In this document: positions 32,601 to 45,379 of the stretch, one piece after another | Layout of the letters: each line of letters begins with the position of its first letter | How positions within the stretch are numbered: position 1 is the first letter of the stretch | Assembly: GCF_001625305.1 (NCBI RefSeq) | Contig: NW_017803713.1 | Location: 2,253,850 to 2,317,849 of the forward strand | Length of the DNA: 64,000 nucleotides | Direction: 5' to 3' | Source: Branchiostoma belcheri | Lineage: Eukaryota; Chordata; Leptocardii; Amphioxiformes; Branchiostomatidae | Notes under the pieces: generated by a model | What the model was told of the DNA's origin: nothing | The model's input: only the letters and a program-made list of their open reading frames with translations | Database searches by the model: none | Position numbers and translations under genes: made by a program

Positions 32601-35600
32601 GCCGGACGGGTCGCCTACTAACCCCAGCCCCACAGGCATGGTGCTACAAGACACAACCATGGCCGCAGTACAGGATATATTTGAACCATACCCCAAAATT
32701 GTGTTTGCCCTGGGGAAGGCTGTGCACAGCAGGATTCCTGAGAAAAGACTTGTTGATCTGCAGGGCCACACAGGCCCGGTGAACACTGTGGAGTGGTGCA
32801 AGGCCGACTGTAGCCATCTTCTCCTGTCTTCCTCCATGGACAGGTAAGGGTGACAATGCAGTTTGGAGGCTAAAAATCAGACTATGGAGTCAGTAGTGCT
32901 TGTTGAAGAATGGCATAATCATACCCATAAACTATATATATGAGGATGTTAGCATCATAAGCCATACCAGTACTTTATCTTGTGACATCAAATGACTTGT
33001 CAAATGACTAAAGAGACATATCCTACTCCAAAGCATTGTCCAAATCAATTCAACAAAAAGACCCTTACCATATTTCATGATAATGAGTTCCAATCTAGAT
33101 CATCATTTTTTAATGACCGACTATGACGTCTATTTTTCCTCGCCATGTGTAGGACTGTCAGAGTCTGGGATGCCATTGGAGATGCCAAGTGTGTTCGAAC
33201 TCTGACCAATCACAGGGCAGGAGTGAAGATGGCTGCGTGGACTACAGACAAGAAAGTGCTGAGCTGCAGCTTTGACAAAACAGCTCAGCTTATTGATCCA
33301 CAGACAGGTGAGAAAAATGCTAAGGTAGCTTTTTTGGCACCAAATTTGTTCCAAATATGTCTTATCACCAAAGGTACACAGGCTACAGTGTACCTTAACC
33401 CTAACCACACACACACACACACTGGAACAGTGTTGGGTAGCATGGAGGAGTTAGAAGCCCAACATTTCAACTTGTGACTTAGTGGTTAGTGGTCATGTAT
33501 TTGAAGATTCACACTTACTTGATAAAATATCCCTTTTTCTATGTTGTTTTGTTTACCGGTATTTGGTTTAGTTGGACATGGAGGTAGACGTTGTGATGAG
33601 AATTAAAAATAAACCATGTATCATCAAATGTCTATTGGAAAATGATCTATCTACAAGATATCACCGATCACATTGCATTTATCTGGCCTAACAAGACAAA
33701 GAAGATACACATGGATTTCATTGATCTGTATCACATTCACATGCCCCATTATCTAACAGTATGTATTGTTTTCCAGGTCAGACTGTGTCAACATTCCCCC
33801 ATTCCAATTTTGTGACAGTTGTACGAGTCCATCCCCAGGAACACAACCTGTTCCTAACTGGGTCCACAGACATCATACAGGCCTGGGACAGCAGGACGGG
33901 CAAGGTAAGATCATGGCTTCATCCCAGGGAAGGTGTGGCTTGTCTGTCTGTGTATTTTTTGTTTTCCAATGTACGCATTGGGGTATTGCCATACATCTGT
34001 AATGCTGCTGCTAGTATTTTTGTGTTTGGGTCAGGAAGGGTTGCCAAGTAGTGTGGGTAAGGATGTGATGTCTACCATCTCTGTTTGCCTTATTTGATCT
34101 CGGCATTTTCTGTGTGATTGTTACAGTTTCAAAACTACCTGTAGTACAGTACATTTGCTTACACATTCAAATGTTTGATCTTGTCAGGCTGTTCGAGATT
34201 TTAAATGCAAGTTTGGTTCTGTTCTGGACTTGGCGTTCTTTCCGAGCGGGAGCTCGTTCCTCAGCAGTGCCGATGTTGTGGCAAGAGACTCGGCTGACAA
34301 GACGATCATGGTGTGGGACTTCAACTCCGGAGCCAAGCTGTCCAACCAGATATTTCATGTAAGACAATTCCTACTGTCTTAATAATATGGCATTATAGGG
34401 ATGTAAGGCTTTTTATGAGCATTTACCGGTAACCATCTATTAGATACAGGTGAAGTATATCAAATGTATAGAAGATAACTCAAAAGTCACTTTCAACACT
34501 CTGTAAATGTTTGACAAATCGGCCATATTGGCATCGGCCATATTCGATATCACTGATGAAACATTCCATTCAGTAAACTCATTTGACACGCTGAGTTCGG
34601 ACTCAAGTTTACCAGACGAAATCCCAACGGCTACATCCACTCCACTTAAATCAAAGCAGGGTAATTTTCAAACGAGGGGTCATAGTCACAAGAGATCTAA
34701 AAGTAAACTTCTGCTAGTAAACTGTCAGAGTGTGCGGAACAAAACAGCTGAACTGGCGACAGTAGTTGACACTTACAAGCCAGATATAGTAGCAGGTACA
34801 GAGTCATGGCTCACCCAAAACATAGCNNNNNNNNNNNNNNNNNNNNCTGCGCCCTCATGTAACAAGCTAGCGCCCTCATATCAATTTTTCAGATTGAAGC
34901 CTAAGTCTTTTTCAAAATTATCTTTTTCCAGTAAAAATACAAAAACAACACCACATAACAATGTATTCTAGCATTACAAACTATGTTTCTCTCATGGAAA
35001 TTCCAAAATCTTACCACAAACATGAAAATTTAGCTCTAGTAGTAAAAGTCTGAATGGAGCAAACATAGTTCATTGAGAACTTGCCCAAAGACTACAAGTA
35101 AGCCTCCTTCATTTGCATACTATAGAACAGGCTCTGAAGTGAAACATGAGACCTGAGTTTGTAGCAGCTTGTTGCAAGTTGCAACTTTGCCATGGGAAAG
35201 GGTTGAGCTTGTGGCAAACCCAATGTTGTCATCTGGAGCTACTAGTAACATTGATCACTAATTGTTTTAAGTGTATAGAGGGTGATTTGCACATTGTGTG
35301 TACTGTTGATTGTACTTATATTTTATAAAGGAAATATGCAATGCATGAATAGAAATTTAGGAAAGATATTGACAAAAAAACATTGAATTATTTTAGTCTA
35401 TCTATCCTTCTCCTATGGCTTTTACATCCATTATAGTACTGGAAATTTGTATTGAGCACTGTATCTAGCATATTGTAAATTTTGTGCAAGCTAAAATAGC
35501 CTTTGAAGGTGTTGTAAAATCCAAGTAAACAGACCTTTTTCACAATCATAGTTGTTTATTTTCAAAGAAACATACAATGAAAGAGTTCAAATTTTCCCCC

Positions 35601-37730
35601 TCAAGTAACCTCAAACTGTCCCATTTCAACTTCAAATTTTCAAAGGCTTCACATGGCGGAAGGGGGGATACCCCCCTTCCGCACCAACCCCCCCTCGGTC
35701 GCTTCGCTCCCTCGCCGTGATACCGCTCCCTCATGCCAGATTTTTCTAGAAAAACCCCTGTAACAGTCCATGACGTAGTTGGCGCACTAAACAGTAAACG
35801 GCAGGTGGATTTAGCAATACTTGATTTCACTAAAGCCTTTGATAAAGTCCCCCATGGCAGGCTCATCTCAAAACTGGAGTATTATGGAATCCAAGGCCCT
35901 ACGCTGAATTGGTTAAAGGCCTTCCTGACCAACAGGGAGCAAACAGTAGTGGTTGAAGGGAAGGCGTCGGCTCCAGTTAAAGTAGCGTCTGGGGTCCCTC
36001 AAGGAACCGTCCTGGGGCCATTGCTCTTTCTCTTGTATATAAATGACCTACCAGATCAGCTTGACTCAAATGTGAGGTTATTTGCCGATGACTGTCTATT
36101 GTATGTAGAGCTTTCTACACAGACCGACTCACAACTTCTCCAAAAAGACCTGAACACCCTGGAAGAATGGCAAAGCAAATGGCTCATGCAGTTTAATCCC
36201 GAAAAGTTTAATCCCGAAAAATGCTACATTATGCACATAACAAACAAACGAACACCGCATGCAACTAGCTACCAGTTTTGTGGTCAGGCTTTAGCAACCA
36301 CAAAAATCCATCCGTATCTGGGCGTCACGCTGACAAGCGGACTGAAGTGGGGTGCACATGTTAATAATATCACAACTAAGGCGAAACAGACATTGGGAGT
36401 GATTAAACGTAATCTGTGGGCATGTCCAACTAGAGTAAAATCACTTGCATACACGTCACTTGTAAGACCGAACCTAGAATACGCTGCGACAGTATGGGAT
36501 CCATATACAAAGAAAGACAAAGACAAATTGGAAAGGGTACAGAATCAAGCTGCAAGATTCTGTATGAACAACTATGTAAGAGGGGCTAGTGTCACGGAAA
36601 TGAAAAGAAACCTACAGTGGACCTCCCTGGAAGACAGAAGAAAGATGTCTAGACTATGCATGATGTACAAAATGACTAATAAACTGGTGGATGTCCCAAC
36701 TACTAAGTACCTAATACCAGCCCAGAAGAGAACAAGAAATAGCCACGCATTCAAGTACCAGAGTTATCAACCAAGGATCGAGGTGTTCAAGAATTCATTC
36801 TTTCCTAGAACTATCGCAGAGTGGAACTCACTGTCACCAAGTACAGTAGGGGCATTGTCAATGGATAGCTTTAAACAATGTCTAGAGCTAGAAGTTCAAG
36901 GGTTAGGTGTAACAAGTCGATCGGTGTAATATAACCAGCTGCCGCCGCGCCGCGTGCCTGCGAAGCTGGTGTGTTACGCCGAAAGGCGGTTATACCGGCT
37001 ATACAGATACAGATACAGACAGACAAAATGAGATGATGTAAACATAATCATTTTTTTTTTGCTGATATAAAAAAACCTGGAAATGGACAGGGAAAATACT
37101 GAGTTCGATCTTTTGATGTAGTTTCCCACTCTGTGCTTCAGTTGTAAACATAAAGCTGTCTTGTGTTCCAGGAGCGATACAGCTGCCCTTCTCTGGCTGT
37201 CCATCCCTCAGAGCCAAACTTCATCGCCCAGACAAATGGAGACTACATCGCCCTCTTCTCCACATCTCGCCCATATGCCATGGACAAGACTGTCCGTTTT
37301 GAAGGACACAAGGTGAGAAATTTTGTTTCTGTTTTACCTGGCCTCGCTGGTGTAACTAACTGCTACCTGGCATGACACAGCAGTTTGCAGCCATGGAACA
37401 ATGGCAGTTACATTAAACAACCTGTAAGACTTGAGCTTTTCATATTATATCAAGTTCAAACTTAAAGTAATGCTCATGTTTTAACTGATCATTGTTCTGA
37501 TGTTGTAGGTTCAGGGGTATCGGATCGGCTGTGAGTTTACCCCTGATGGACAGATGATTGTGACTGGCAGCGGTGACGGGAAGGTGCTCTACTTCAACTT
37601 CAACTCCGGGGAGACTGCAGGCGAGCTGAACGTATACCCAAACCCGTGTACGGATGTGAAGTCCCACCCTGTCCTGAGCTCCACCCTGGCTACCTGCAGC
37701 TGGAGCGGACAGGTCTCCGTTTGGCAGTGA
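29671..37730 (+). CDS. WDR25: WD repeat protein 25 with long disordered N-terminus
   Basis: Exons 29671-32843, 33153-33307, 33777-33904, 34188-34358, 37172-37312, 37509-37730; phases agree, 1329 residues. The start [16 protein letters not shown] resembles the WDR25 start (MxxLVxYxxSxS). Residues ~60-1000 are low complexity: Tyr/Gln/Gly-rich ([11 protein letters not shown]), Pro-rich, Trp/Gln-rich ([13 protein letters not shown]), a Met-Asp-Gly-Pro-Arg repeat, an RGG-like block ([20 protein letters not shown]) and GPRGP runs. The C-terminal ~330 residues form the WD40 propeller: [84 protein letters not shown]25 is related to the splicing factor PRP17/CDC40. Human WDR25 has only ~230 residues before the propeller. 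A LINE lies in intron 4. Confidence 0.93.
30735..31290 (+). repeat. WDR25: Degenerate protein-coding minisatellite in WDR25 exon 1
   Basis: About fifteen units of 11-16 residues of the form PMDxGPRxRHPG (for example [31 protein letters not shown]). Units vary in length by whole codons, so the frame is kept. The segment is rich in Arg, Pro, Gly and Met, and may bind RNA; that is an inference from composition. Confidence 0.85.
33402..33422. repeat. (CA)n microsatellite
   Basis: Short CA run in the WDR25 intron after exon 2. Confidence 0.8.
34827..34846. other. Assembly gap (20 N) inside the LINE
   Basis: Run of 20 N just after the endonuclease N-terminus. The missing internal LINE sequence may be an assembly collapse. 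Confidence 0.98.
35656..35682. repeat. Perfect 12-bp GC-rich hairpin
   Basis: GCGGAAGGGGGG and its exact complement are separated by ATA. It lies about 50 bp before the LINE reverse-transcriptase segment, perhaps at the edge of another inserted repeat. Confidence 0.7.
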
Positions 37731-40700
37731 ACATCACATTCTCCTAGGGCTGCTCCAACAGGATCAGTTGGCTCTTTGATTTTTAGATTTAAAAATAGTG
37801 GAGGCCAATTTTTCAGATGGCTTTGAGGATTATACTTAGTTATTAGAGAGATATGAAAAGGTGTAGGAGGAATGTTTAGAAATTTGTTGTAGTTTTCATG
37901 CTTCAACTAAAAGAAATAAAACAAGAAACAACTAATCCTATTGTTGTGGCCTGATGCAGAGCTCATTTCACCATTATCACATAATCCATGGTAGGACTGT
38001 ACATGTACTGACATATGTTAAATTAGACTTTGATGTGTAGGCTATGTGTGTGTTCAGATTTTTAATTGATTAGCCTGTATGTCTAGCAAGATTTTTTTCA
38101 ACGGTAATGTTAAGTGTCTGTCTTGCTTTCAGTCTACTGTTATGTGTAGTCAGTGGAAAATGTAAGATTTACTGATAAATCTTAGCAAATATTTTTTCTA
38201 ATGTTAACAATTAAACTGTAAGTAGTCTGTGATCAAGATGTAGTTGTAATGAACTTTTTGATTTGGGAGAATTTTAAAGGTTTCATCGACAAGTATTTTG
38301 TCAATGTGGCATCCAGTAAGCTGCATTCTGAAAAGAAGCTGTCTCAATACTGAAAAGTGAATACTTGACAAGTCAATGGAATGATAATTTGTGAAGCCAG
38401 TTAATACTGTTTTTAAACTTGGACCAAAATTTCATTGACTGTTGAACAGATTTTGAAATGCAACATCAAATTGTTCATTTGTTTTGAAAAACCTATCTTG
38501 CATGAGTGGTACCTTACATTTTGTACCAGGAGTAGAATGAATGACCAGGGATGCATCTTGTAAAGCATGTTTCAAATGCAGTGAAGTCAACATATGCAAG
38601 TTTTCTTTTCTTACTCCTTATTAATGATCAGAGTGTGATGAAACAAAAGCTGGACATTGATACATATACCGGTACATGTTGTAGCCTTGTGTTTCTCTGC
38701 TTTGTGTGAATTCTTCGTGTTGTCTCCAGTAAACAATTTCAAATGGAATGTTGAGTACTGGTAAGTTGGTTGAGATTTGAATGCATTAGTAATTTAGCAA
38801 AAAATCAAACATTGATCCAGTGTTATCTTCAAACGTAAGTTCATGTGCCCCTACAAGAAAGTGACAAAATGTAGGTATAGTTTTATATTTTATTAATTGT
38901 GGAAGTGGTTATTTGCTCAATAGCAAAAACTGATGAAAGCAAAGGTAAAGTTACACTGGCATTGTTGTGCATTCTTCTGTTGGCTAATAAGTCAACAGAC
39001 ACATTCTTGTGTTTGAAATGTTACCTCTGGTTAAGGATGCAATATTTATCTGCATTTTATTGTGTATCCAGTACTTTTCACACATTCTCTTTGATAAGTG
39101 CACTGGCCAATGCATGATATTTGAATTGGTTGGTCAGCACTGTATATAAAGGGCCACAATCTTGATTGTGTTGATGACATCCCCCAGACAAACAATCTGA
39201 TGCAGAAGAAGGGCAAAAATACCTTGTTTTGCAATGGTTTTACTCTAGAGTCTAATTTTGAGGGGTGATAAGAATGAAATCTCAATGACATGAGCACAGT
39301 GACATTGTAATATTTCTTTTGGAAGGTACATGGGATACATCTAGTTTGCCTCAATGATCTCCACATGTCATAGTTTTTCTGTACTTACCATTATCATTTA
39401 AATACTAGTACCATTCAAATACCATAATGAAGTGCTTTGGGGAAACCAAGTTATATGTTTCACTTTATTTCACAGTGCAACAGTCCACTTTCAGATCACA
39501 TGGCATTCAGACCTACCAAAAACAAGACAAATCTCAATATTTTCAATACTTAATAGACTACAATAAGAGGAAAGTTACATGATTTTGCCACACCTTGTAG
39601 TGCATAGCTAGCTTTGATAAATTTACTACTTGTTTATTCATTTCTGTATATTATATTATATTGGACTGAATATCACAAGGAATCCATGTGCATGTCAAGC
39701 AGGTTATGTGTAGACATATTAATTAACTTGAGTTTGGATTTCCCAGAACGATTGTACAGTTTCCAAAATTCACATCATCTCTATACATTCACTTCTTCCT
39801 ATAACGTAGTTGATTGTATGTTCTGTATATATTTATGTGAGAATATCTCAGCCAACAGTGTAGCTTACAACTCTGATGTAGTGGCAGTGATGAGTGCATC
39901 AGAATGAATCTGACTGCTGCATGCAACAAGTCCAGTTTGTCATCCTATTTTCCATACAAAATCTGTGAAATTAAATGATATGTTGAGCTTCATTCAATAA
40001 ATACTGAATAACTATAACTTCTGCTGGAAGAAGCTGTGATCTGAGTATATCTTAGACTATATACTATATTTGCAAGTATAGCTACAGTTATTTGCTTATC
40101 TCACAATTGCAGACTAAAAGTCAATTCAAAGCACCAAAAATATACATTAAGTTCTTAAAGTCAGCTTGGCACAACAGAAATGTATGACAAGCAAGTGGAA
40201 AACATTTGGGCACTTTCCACAGAATCACTGATTGTACTTGATTGTCAAAAATATACATATGATATACAACTTATTTTCAACATTGAAGCTATAAGTAAGT
40301 ATACAACAATGATGTCAATCTTCCTACATATCAAAGATTCCAAGTAAATGTCAATATTAGCTAATGATCATAAACAACTATGCAATGAACAATAAAAGAA
40401 TAAAGTTGTGCTGAAGTGATTTGTAACCTAAAGGAACACAATTACCTTGGAATCCAGATAACCGTGAGCCTGGTGACAAGTGTAGGCAACTTGTGAAATA
40501 AAATTCAGTCACATGATGTATAAAAGATGCATCTTTAGATATAATGATGCATCTTTATATCTCACCCTAATCTGGATTCCTCCCTGGTTGAGAGGATGCA
40601 GAGACTGGCTTTCAAACACAATGCTAGACACTTAAACTTCTTAACTGTATGTTATTTTTCCATTTAATACTATCTAATAATATATTAGATCTAGCACACA

Positions 40701-40910
40701 GCATAAAACATCTTGCATAGTTGTTTGGATCACTTACACAGTGCTTCAAACTCTTCACAAACATTTGTTTTGTCAATATCTATACCTTTGTATCTTACAT
40801 ACTACCCATGCTTATTTGATATCATTGAAAGCCTGATACATGACGGTCTTGACTATGTCATCCAATGTGCAGCTTCAGTCATCTCATCTAGCCACATATG
40901 GATTGTTTTC
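37731..40910. other. Intergenic, convergent WDR25 and BEGAIN/TJAP1 3' ends
   Basis: AT-rich sequence without conserved exons. It should hold the 3' UTRs of both genes. Small open frames here show no family features. Confidence 0.4.
37915..37920 (+). terminator. WDR25: WDR25 poly(A) signal AATAAA
   Basis: AATAAA 185 bases after the WDR25 stop, the first on this strand. Confidence 0.55.
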
Positions 40911-43900
40911 TCAGAAGTCCAACAAACTTCCTGCGAGCTGTGCAGCCTCCAGACTATTACGTCGTCTCTGTGCCCTTTCCTCTTCTTCACTCTGTGCTTC
41001 TTCTGATCCCTCCTCTGCATGGTGGCTAACTGGTGTAACTTCTACAGAGTCCTTATCTGGGCTTCCTTCTTGCTTGCTTTCTGCTCCCTTGTTTTCTTCT
41101 TCAGTATTTTGCTCAGTATCTTTGTGTAGTCCTTGCACAGTCTGCGAGTCCTTACGAGGACACTTCTGTGTTGCCTCACTAACATTGCTGTTGTCTTTGC
41201 TGACAGTGTTGTCATCCTTTAGATGCTGCTGTGACTCAGGCTCATCTGAACCCCCTTCTCTTTCCTGGATTGGACTACCATTCTGTTTGTCCTGGGTGGG
41301 ACTGCTGTTCTCTTTAGCCTTGTCTTGCTTCTCACCACTTACCATGGTTGTTTTCGCTTTCTTCTTGGTTCCAGTTTTCTTGGCTCCGGTTTTTGTGACT
41401 TTCTTCACCTTAGTTCCACCTGCCTTTTTAACTGTGCTCTTTGGTCTGGCTCCAGATTGTTGTGTAGCTTGTGTTGTTGACTCAGAAGGTGGTTTGGCAT
41501 CTTTGTTTTCAGGAGCAGAAGTAGGACTTTTCGTCTGAGAAAGATCTGAGGTTTGAGGGTCAGCACCAGATGAAGTCTTCAGGGTAGTACTATCTACATG
41601 TGCCTGGTCTGCCTCTGGTTTCATCTCTGTGGATTCTGAAAACGAGGACGGGCCTTCAGCCTGTGTAGAATGGTCTCTTCCAAAGGCTTTGTCCTGTGCC
41701 TCAATGTTACTTTCAAGGTCAATGAGAGGCTTCTCTTCCACCACTGGATCAGTTGCCTTAATCTTGACTTTGCCAGTCATGGCTATAGTCTGTTCTGGCC
41801 TCATCCCTTTAGAGTGACCTGTTGAAGGTCTTTTCTCCTCAACTTCAACAATGGAATCATCAGTCAGCTCACAGGCTCTCTCACAGCTATCTTCCAGTAG
41901 TGGTGCAGTTTCTTCTGCTACAGAGGCAGTCTTTTTAGCTCTGCTTGCTGCTGTGCTCAGCTCTAGATCTGTTGCTTGAGGAAACGACACAGAATCTGTA
42001 CTATCATCTTCAGAGAGTCTATTATCATCCCTTTCTAGTAGTGGCTCAGTTTCTTCAGAGACAGATGCAGTTTTTCTGGTCTTTCCTTTTGTACTACCTT
42101 CAAAGGTCGATCCTGACTCTGCCTTTATGTCTCTGGATGTCTTGGCTTGAGGATGAACTTTCTTAACATGACTTTTACCACCTGGTTCACCATTTCTTTC
42201 TGCACCCTTTTCAAGCAGTGGTTCTGTCTCCTCTCCATCTTCACCTTCAGGTCCAGTCTTCTTAACTCTCAGTCTTTTGCTTCCTGCTTGTGTCTGGTCT
42301 GCTTCTGACTTCATCCCTTTAGACATGGAAGAAGGGATCTTTTGTCTTTTGACGCTGATTGTTGCATTGGCACCATCTGAAGACTCACAGTACTTACCAT
42401 CTAGTAGTGGTTCTGTTTCTTCTGTAGCAGGTCCTATCTTTTTAGCCCTGCCTTTGGTACTTCCTATTGAAGCCTGCTCTGCTTCCTTCTTTCTTGCTTT
42501 GGTTGGACTTGAATGTGATGATCCTACTGCCCTTAAGTAAACCTTCCTGGCCTCAGCTCCCTCTTGTGATTCCCACTTGCCATTGATGTTCTCGAGGAGT
42601 TGCTTCTGTACGTTACGTCCAGCATCTCCACCTTGGGCCAGCTGTGGAGCAGGAGCAGAGGGCCTCTGAACATCCTGTGTTTGTCGGGGTTTCTGCTCCA
42701 GGTTCTGCCCTGTGTCCTTGCCTCTTGATATGGGCATGAAGGCTCTGACCTTTAGAGTATCTTTGGAGGTCGTGGGTGCGGCCTGGCCTTCAGTGAGCCT
42801 GATTGGCTGCCACTCTCCTGTGGGTTTCTCAGTTTCTGTTGTTTTTGGAGTCTCTCTTGTGTTCCCCATATCCACGCCATATGCTGTGAATCGTAGTGGT
42901 TTTGCTTTAATCACTTTCCCCTGTCCCTGATCGATGTCCTCTGGGTTGGTCTGTACACAGGCATCAAACAGGATCTTCTCTCTCCGTGCCCCCACACCAC
43001 GGACAGTGCGGACCTTTAAAGATGGATATGAAAGAACTGTTATTGTTTTGTGTTATCAGATTTAATATGGATGGACTCTAGGTAAATCAGTAATGTTCAT
43101 TGTACATAATTGTAAGTGCTTAAGGGCACAAAGTGCAGGAAGAGTAATACTGTAAATCTGAAAACAAACAAACAAACCGGATGTGGCTTCTGGAGCACCT
43201 CAGCCAGGACGGCAGTAGGGATGACAGCGTCCTCCGGTGCGCCAGGGGCAGACTGCGAAACCTTGGCCTTCCTGTGGTTCTTGGTGACCTGTTCCATGTG
43301 CTGTTGCAGTCTCTCCTGCAGCTCTGGGGGGAGCTGCAGTCACAACACAGAAACATCTTTATTTGTTGATTCTTGACCTTCTACTTTAAAATGTCTAATA
43401 ACCAAAGAAACATATTATTTTTTATCCTTACAAAATTTAATGGGAGATACTAAATGGTTTTACAAGACTTCAAACCTTCCAGCAACATACAAATGATGTA
43501 GCACGAAGTTCTTTTGACTTAAGTTAAATATATTTTTCCTCATAATACGTGAGAAATGAAAGGTTGACTACTTACTGAGCTGAATTTTGGAGAGACAAAG
43601 TTGTGAGGATTACACTGGAGTAGCTGGGCTGCCAAGTTACACTCCTTCCGATAGCGGTCCTATAGACAACACAACAAGACACGGAGAATGACAGAATCCT
43701 GAGAGGTGCATTGTTAACATTGCATGAAGAAGTGATAAAGCTTTGAACCCTCCCAGCTGAAAACCCATACTAATCAACTTGTGCTATAGATGTCCTTGTC
43801 TTGGGTAATAAATGTTTCATTCCTTGGCTGTATTTGTCATAGTTGCCATGGTAACAGACTCACGTTTGACTCCTCCAGCTGGTTGAGAGCCAGCCTGGTG

Positions 43901-45372
43901 TTCATCAGTTTCTCTGTCATCTCCAGGATGTCTCTGTTCAGGGAGGCCTTCGTACGCTCACTCTGTGCAGCCTGGCAGGGACAGAGCCAGAAATATTCAA
44001 AACCATGGTCTACACAACTTCAATAATAACTGAATTAATCCATACTGACATGTCTTTTATTCTGTCATTTTTATCAATTAGTGTGTTGTTCATTCTTGCA
44101 TTGATTGGAGGCCTTACCATAGAAAGCAGCTTCTCTTCCAGGTCCTGATTCACCCTCTGCAGGGACTTATGGCTTCTCTCCAGCCTATAGGTGGGAAGGG
44201 AAGGGATTGATTGGTACTTCATTAAGAAGTTAGGAGAAGAAGAATCTTTCATAATATATATATATATAACACTTCCATATCTGACATTTTGATAAGGATG
44301 GCTGGTGGTGGGATGTACCTGTAGAATTTGTCCTTCAGTGCCTGCAGCTCCTCGGCCGTGTCGTTCAGCTCATCCTCCAGGTTCTCCCGGATCTCCAGGA
44401 ACTCCGACTCCATCACCTCAATCCTGTGGCTGGAGTACACCATCCTCTTCCTGATCTCCTCCGCCTGCTCACGGTACTTGGCACTGCAGCAGGGGACATT
44501 GTCACAGTGACACTATTTCATGATCTAAACTTTATTGCTAGTTTCACTTGAGAGGTAATTACAGCAATAAGGCAATAAAGTTTGTTTCATTTTCACATCA
44601 AATGGTAATTTCTTAAAGAGGATTTTCACCAAATCTTTTATGCGTATGATATTCATTGTTATTCCTTCTCAACTGAATATCTTGCTTGAAATGTTGATTT
44701 TCAAATTGTTATTGTAATGGTGTATATAATGCATTTACTTACTGATACATGTGTATATAAACAAGTCATTTCATGGCCTACTAGTCTGTATATGTTTGCT
44801 ATGCCTAGAATGCACAACTTTGCAGAAAATCACTGCAATGTACTTTACAAGAAAATGGTGAAATAAATTTAAGATCATTGAAAATGGTATTTACCCCTGG
44901 CCTCCACAGTTGCAGCCACATGTCTGGAACACAGATGTGGATACTGATTAATTCTCACACAGCAGCCTCCTCTGCGGTACATGGACATGATCTAGTCATT
45001 TCACCAGGAGGCAAACCCCCTCATAACTCATCAAACATTATTAGGGAATATTCATTTTCCACTCGATGGCCCCCTTTATTAGAGGCAATAAATATGTAGA
45101 TGTGTGATGAATACATATCTTTGCAATAAAATTGATAGAATTAAAGATTTCATAATACAGGTACAGAAAGAAGTGTGTTTTTCCAGATAACATGTTAAAC
45201 TTAACTGTGAATCAAATAACAAGTGTAAAATGTATGGCTTGCAACATTGAGCTTTTTGAGAAGATGGGAATAGAACTTTCCAAATCAACAGAGTGCAGCA
45301 GTATGAAGATACTGCTAATCATTCTGACCTTGCACTTCTCTGCCATGCCTGCAGCCTGTCCTGGGGGGTCAT
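40911..45372 (-). CDS. BEGAIN/TJAP1-family coiled-coil protein
   Basis: Exons 45329-45372 (start, less certain), 44319-44483, 44118-44184, 43864-43971, 43576-43659, 43178-43333, 40911-43013; all phases agree, 908 residues. The N-terminal coiled coil (KYREQAEEIRKRMVYSSHRI, ELQALKDKFYRLERSHKSLQ, RVNQDLEEKLLSM) leads to YRKECNLAAQLLQCN, LPPELQERLQQHM and IPTAVLAEVLQKP, blocks shared by vertebrate BEGAIN and TJAP1. The last exon encodes a 700-residue disordered tail with five EETEPLLE-like motifs, a Lys-rich segment (GAKKTGTKKKAKTT), and ends RRRNSLEAAQLAGSLLDF, matching the family ending RKDSLxxAQxxGxLLN. BEGAIN is a postsynaptic PSD-95-complex protein and TJAP1 a junction/Golgi protein. The tail is much longer than the coiled coil. 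It looks like the single ancestor-type gene of both. Confidence 0.88.
41722..42423 (-). repeat. Five spaced acidic di-leucine motifs in the BEGAIN/TJAP1-family tail
   Basis: Protein order: EETEPLLD (~42403-42423), EETEPLLE (~42210-42232), EETEPLLE (~42035-42055), EETAPLLE (~41891-41911) and VEEKPLID (~41722-41742). Each follows a basic stretch such as GRAKKIG, RLRVKKTG or KGKTRKTA, so the repeat unit is about 50-65 residues. E-x-x-x-L-L/I fits the AP-adaptor sorting signal [DE]xxxL[LI]. Confidence 0.75.
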
Positions 45373-45379
45373 CAGACAC

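Larger units (their letters stand above)
34500..37018 (+). mobile_element. CR1/L2-like non-LTR retrotransposon, internally broken
   Basis: Two parts of one LINE type in WDR25 intron 4, same strand as the host gene. 34507-34826 encodes the start of an APE endonuclease region ([20 protein letters not shown], then [11 protein letters not shown]). 35735-36926 encodes reverse transcriptase with [34 protein letters not shown] and [10 protein letters not shown], followed by the usual C-terminal domain. The 3' end runs into GATACAGATACAGACAGACA, a typical short-repeat tail. Most of the endonuclease and the RT N-terminus are missing: 34847-35734 holds unrelated sequence and a gap. FNPEK is duplicated in tandem at 36192-36221, between the FADD motif and the C-terminal domain. 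Confidence 0.85.

Noticed and set aside
40840..41538. 232-codon Ser/Leu-rich open frame on the plus strand
   Set aside because: Antisense to the last exon of the BEGAIN/TJAP1-family gene, which is supported by phase and a conserved C-terminus.
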